Positions 6,033-8,303 of a stretch of 8,303 nt of DNA are shown here, piece by piece; the first letter of the stretch is position 1; each line of letters starts with the position of its first letter. The position numbers and the translations under genes are program-made. The DNA comes from an uncultured Bacteroidota bacterium. GTDB taxonomy: Bacteria; Bacteroidota; Bacteroidia; Chitinophagales; Chitinophagaceae. The notes beneath the pieces were generated by a model. The model was not told the origin of the DNA. It did not search any database and worked only from the letters and a program-made list of their open reading frames with translations. The stretch spans positions 1 to 8,303 of the forward strand of contig CAIWHI010000486.1 of assembly GCA_903912435.1 (NCBI GenBank), in the 5' to 3' direction.

Positions 6033-7109
6033 TTATTTTAGTGTAATACTTCCATACTTCAAGTGAACATCAAAAGTTCCTTTACCCTGGCCCACTTTGC
6101 CAAAGCACTGCACTCTATTATTGCCATCTTCTGCTACTTGCCTGGTTCCAAATTCAAAAGGACGCATCGCCACCTGATTTTTCAGAGTACTGTAGGCATT
6201 GTTGATTTCCAGTGCCAGGTTAGCACCTTCATCAAATTTGCAAACAAGCGAGCCATAACTGATATCGAGTTCCACTTTTTCTACACCGGCTCCTATGGAG
6301 CCCAGCGTTGTTTTGGGGCAATATTTCAGGTGCATATTGGTGCTTTTGGTTAGCTTGTCAATGGTTACCCCTGCAAAGGTTATATCCCCGTCTACTTTCC
6401 CTGCTGTGCCAATTTCCAGCTCGCCATAGCTTTGTCTTATATCCAGGTCATTTACACTGGTTATAGCAAATTTGCCAAACTTATTATTTACATCAAGTTT
6501 GCCAGCCTGTTCAATATTTACACCTGAGTAGGAGGTAGTAAAATCACCCAATTCCACCGATGCTACATCTACACTGCCAAAAGCCACCTTAATGTCTTTT
6601 AATGAGCCTGTAAGATTTTGGGTTTTTAGTGTACCATAAGATAAATCTAATGCCAGTTTGCCATCAAAATCGCCCAGGTACACATTACCATACTTATTAG
6701 TTATTTTAAGTCCATTTTTCCTGGGCATGTATACAGTATACTCAATCTGGAAAACCATGGAGGTGAGGAATTTTAGGTTAGCAAACTCAGTTGTCAATGT
6801 TATAACATGGCCCTTACCATTAGCGCCCTCTTCATCTATGGTAATGCCGTCCAGCCTGTCTTGGGCCACATCTTCATTCCTGGCGGTCACCATAATTTTC
6901 ACCTCTACATTTATTTCGTTCTTGTCCCAGGTATTTATATGCACCTTGCCATACTGGTTATTGATTGATAAAACATCGCCTGATTGTACATTATAATGCC
7001 TCACTATTTTCTTTTCCTTCATGGCAGGATTATTCCATAACGCATAGGTAGCATAGCTATTCCCCATAATTAATGAGACCACGAAAACTAAAAATCTTAT
7101 CTGTTTCAT
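6033..7109 (-). CDS. DUF4097-type exported beta-solenoid protein
   Basis: This 358-aa exported protein is the third gene of the sigma factor operon. It begins with a signal peptide (MKQIRFLVFVVSLIMG, with likely cleavage near residue 23 after SYATYA). The mature part is built of short beta strands turning at recurrent Tyr-Gly or Phe-Gly pairs: QYG 52-54, KYG 139-141, SYG 157-159, FG 177-178, KFG 210-212, SYG 227-229, SYG 284-286 and KYG 351-353. These are commonly followed by a strand such as KVHINTW, NVYLGDF or SITLK. This pattern fits DUF4097, a family related to DUF2807 and found in envelope-stress loci. I see no enzyme motif and no outer-membrane anchor. The gene begins 10 bp after the anti-sigma stop, so translation is probably coupled. 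The function is not known; the operon suggests it is a target or partner of the envelope-responsive sigma factor. Confidence 0.8.
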   Translation of the reverse strand: MKQIRFLVFVVSLIMGNSYATYALWNNPAMKEKKIVRHYNVQSGDVLSINNQYGKVHINTWDKNEINVEVKIMVTARNEDVAQDRLDGITIDEEGANGKGHVITLTTEFANLKFLTSMVFQIEYTVYMPRKNGLKITNKYGNVYLGDFDGKLALDLSYGTLKTQNLTGSLKDIKVAFGSVDVASVELGDFTTSYSGVNIEQAGKLDVNNKFGKFAITSVNDLDIRQSYGELEIGTAGKVDGDITFAGVTIDKLTKSTNMHLKYCPKTTLGSIGAGVEKVELDISYGSLVCKFDEGANLALEINNAYSTLKNQVAMRPFEFGTRQVAEDGNNRVQCFGKVGQGKGTFDVHLKYGSITLK

Positions 7110-7119
7110 ATAGTTTGAT

Positions 7120-7668
7120 TTACATTGATTCTAAATGATGTCCCTTAGCTGATTTTTGGGCACTAATACTTTTTAATAGTTGCAATTGTTGGTTCATTAA
7201 TTGTACCCTTGCCTGTAGGTTTTCCACCATAGCCTGCATTACTGCTTCATTGCCTCCACTTACCAGATATTCATTTTTCAATTGGCCATAAAGGGTATCC
7301 ATATTGCGCAATTCATTATCCAGGTCATTACACACTTCAGGGAATCCTTTCCCCAATTGCTTTATTTCCTGATGTTGGGTTTCAACGATTGATGCATAGT
7401 AAACTTCTGCATTAACCAGTTCCGGACTTATTGAAACTACCTGTTGTATAGGCGAAATAGTTTGCTTGCCTCCCTGCCTGTTATTAAACCATGCAAACGA
7501 AACTACTATCACCAACACTGCTGCCGCCCATGCCCAATATGGCCTAATAACCGGTTCCTTTTTCTTCTTTAATTTACGTTCAATCTTATTCCATTCCCCG
7601 GCAGGAGGAGCATAAATGTCAAACTCCTCGTTGTGTTCTTGTACAAATTTTTCTAACCTGTCACCCAT
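7120..7668 (-). CDS. Single-pass membrane anti-sigma factor
   Basis: This 182-aa protein is called an anti-sigma factor from its position, one base after the ECF sigma stop (TAG-T-ATG), and from its layout. Residues 1-40 are a cytoplasmic, charged segment (MGDRLEKFVQEHNEEFD, PPAGEWNKIERKLKKKK) that should bind the sigma factor. Residues 43-61 (PYWAWAAAVLVIVVSFAWF) form one transmembrane helix. Residues 65-182 are extracytoplasmic; a Gln/Leu-rich stretch at about 85-168 (HQEIKQL, LDNELRNMDTLYGQLKN, ENLQARVQLMNQQLQLLKS) is likely coiled coil. It lacks the HxxxCxxC zinc motif of classic anti-sigma domains and has no FecR domain, so it is not part of a TonB-dependent iron or SusCD signalling system. 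Release is presumably by regulated proteolysis or conformational change in response to an envelope signal; neither is visible in the sequence. Confidence 0.8.
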   Translation of the reverse strand: MGDRLEKFVQEHNEEFDIYAPPAGEWNKIERKLKKKKEPVIRPYWAWAAAVLVIVVSFAWFNNRQGGKQTISPIQQVVSISPELVNAEVYYASIVETQHQEIKQLGKGFPEVCNDLDNELRNMDTLYGQLKNEYLVSGGNEAVMQAMVENLQARVQLMNQQLQLLKSISAQKSAKGHHLESM

Positions 7669-7669
7669 A

Positions 7670-8218
7670 CTATTTCACTTTAAGCAATTCACGCAATTTT
7701 TCCTTGCCACGGTTGTATTGCGATTTTGATGTTGATTCTGTAATATTCAGTATTTGTCCTATTTCGCTATGGTCATATCCTTCCAGCAGGTATAGGCTAA
7801 GCACCACCCTGTAGCCTACAGGTAATTGCATCATGCAATTGTTTACCCTTTTTACTTCTAGTTGCAGGTCGTCCATATCTATTACTTCACCATTGTCCGC
7901 CAAAACATCGGCCCCTGGTATCTGGTCGAAAAGGATTAGTTTCCGCTTTTTCAGGGCATTGATTGACCTGTTAACTACTATTTTCTTAAGCCATGCACCA
8001 AAACTTGCATCTTCTCTGTATTCATTAATATTATTAAACGCCTCCAAAAATGAATCCTGCAAAATGTCTTCTGCATCTGCCTGGTGGTTTACCATACGTA
8101 GGCACACATTATACATTTGCCGGGCATACAGGTGGTAAAGCTCGTATTGGGCCTTGCTATCACCTTTTCGGCATCTGTCAACCAGAATTTTGTTTATATC
8201 AATGTACCTGGAAATCAA
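7670..8218 (-). CDS. ECF-type RNA polymerase sigma factor
   Basis: This 182-aa protein is an extracytoplasmic-function sigma-70 factor that directs RNA polymerase to a specific promoter set. Region 2 spans about 25-92 (YHLYARQMYNVCLRM, then DAEDILQDSFLEAFNNINEYRE, then FGAWLKKIVVNRSINALKK). The linker is acidic. Region 4 spans about 124-178 with a helix-turn-helix (YDHSEIGQILNITESTSKSQYNRGKEKLRELL). Regions 1 and 3 are absent, as usual for ECF factors. The start is unusual: an in-frame TAA stands at 8219-8221, so the first possible start is the TTG at 8216-8218, and the next Met (35) lies inside region 2. TTG is therefore the best call, though ATT at 8215 is not excluded. The stop is one base from the anti-sigma ATG. 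It heads a four-gene operon with an anti-sigma factor and two exported solenoid proteins. Confidence 0.93.
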   Translation of the reverse strand: MISRYIDINKILVDRCRKGDSKAQYELYHLYARQMYNVCLRMVNHQADAEDILQDSFLEAFNNINEYREDASFGAWLKKIVVNRSINALKKRKLILFDQIPGADVLADNGEVIDMDDLQLEVKRVNNCMMQLPVGYRVVLSLYLLEGYDHSEIGQILNITESTSKSQYNRGKEKLRELLKVK

Positions 8219-8241
8219 TTAAGGTGGTTGGTTTATAATAA

Positions 8242-8267
8242 GGACAAGCTTGTTTTAAAATGGTTGC
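8242..8267 (-). promoter_or_regulatory. Possible ECF-type promoter of the sigma factor operon
   Basis: On the minus strand GCAACC is followed after 17 bp by GTCC, which resembles an ECF-type AAC...GTC arrangement (AAC at 8265-8263, GTC at 8245-8243). It would place the transcript start about 20 nt before the TTG at 8218. The upstream sequence available (8219-8303) holds no TAnnTTTG housekeeping element on this strand. These are short motifs and the match may be chance. Confidence 0.25.
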
Positions 8268-8303
8268 ATGAAATTCTAAAAAAGTAAAAATATTTTCTGG
8301 TAG

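Noticed and set aside
6063..6996. Plus-strand open frames opposite the DUF4097 gene (6063-6353 and 6658-6996)
   Set aside because: They are antisense to the DUF4097 gene, resemble no known protein, and the minus-strand gene explains the region fully.
7833..8238. Plus-strand open frames opposite the ECF sigma gene
   Set aside because: The sigma factor motifs on the minus strand are unmistakable; these frames overlap each other and have no coding features.

Overview
The window looks like chromosomal DNA from a Bacteroidota species, most likely Chitinophagia or a relative. Three things point there. Promoters match the group's -7 element TAnnTTTG rather than an E. coli-type -10 box, and no clear Shine-Dalgarno sequences stand before the starts. 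The protein families are typical: a Bacteroidota-type trigger factor, a Big_2-like lipoprotein, and DUF4097 and DUF2807 (head GIN) proteins behind an ECF sigma/anti-sigma pair. Genus cannot be fixed by eye.

Layout. 3-1319 (+) is trigger factor (tig), whose N-terminus lies before the window; its C-terminus is a natural His-rich tail. A perfect hairpin at 1338-1376 lies between it and the convergent gene 1401-2885 (-), a lipoprotein of about five Ig-like repeats. A 233-bp intergenic region then carries divergent promoters. 3119-3724 (+) is an AlkA-type alkylbase DNA glycosylase. About 170 bp of 7-bp-period repeat follow, then 3895-4542 (+), a J-domain protein with a C-terminal membrane anchor. 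5114-4666 (-) is a type II toxin-antitoxin operon: a 66-aa antitoxin with its own promoter, overlapping by 10 bp a YoeB-family toxin broken by one in-frame TAA. 8218-5264 (-) is a tight four-gene operon: ECF sigma factor, single-pass anti-sigma factor, DUF4097 protein, DUF2807 protein.

How the parts work together. The four-gene operon reads as a self-contained envelope regulatory unit: a membrane anti-sigma factor holds the sigma factor, and the sigma factor probably drives its own operon plus two exported beta-solenoid proteins that may act as envelope sensors, scaffolds or adhesins. Tig and the J-domain protein are protein-folding factors, and the glycosylase is a DNA repair enzyme; these look like independent single genes. 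The toxin-antitoxin locus appears decayed, with the antitoxin intact and the toxin stripped of its catalytic C-terminus.

No CRISPR array, tRNA, rRNA, transposase or phage gene was seen. The strongest observations are the single-codon inactivation of the YoeB toxin, the sigma/DUF4097/DUF2807 operon, and the 7-bp-period intergenic repeats.
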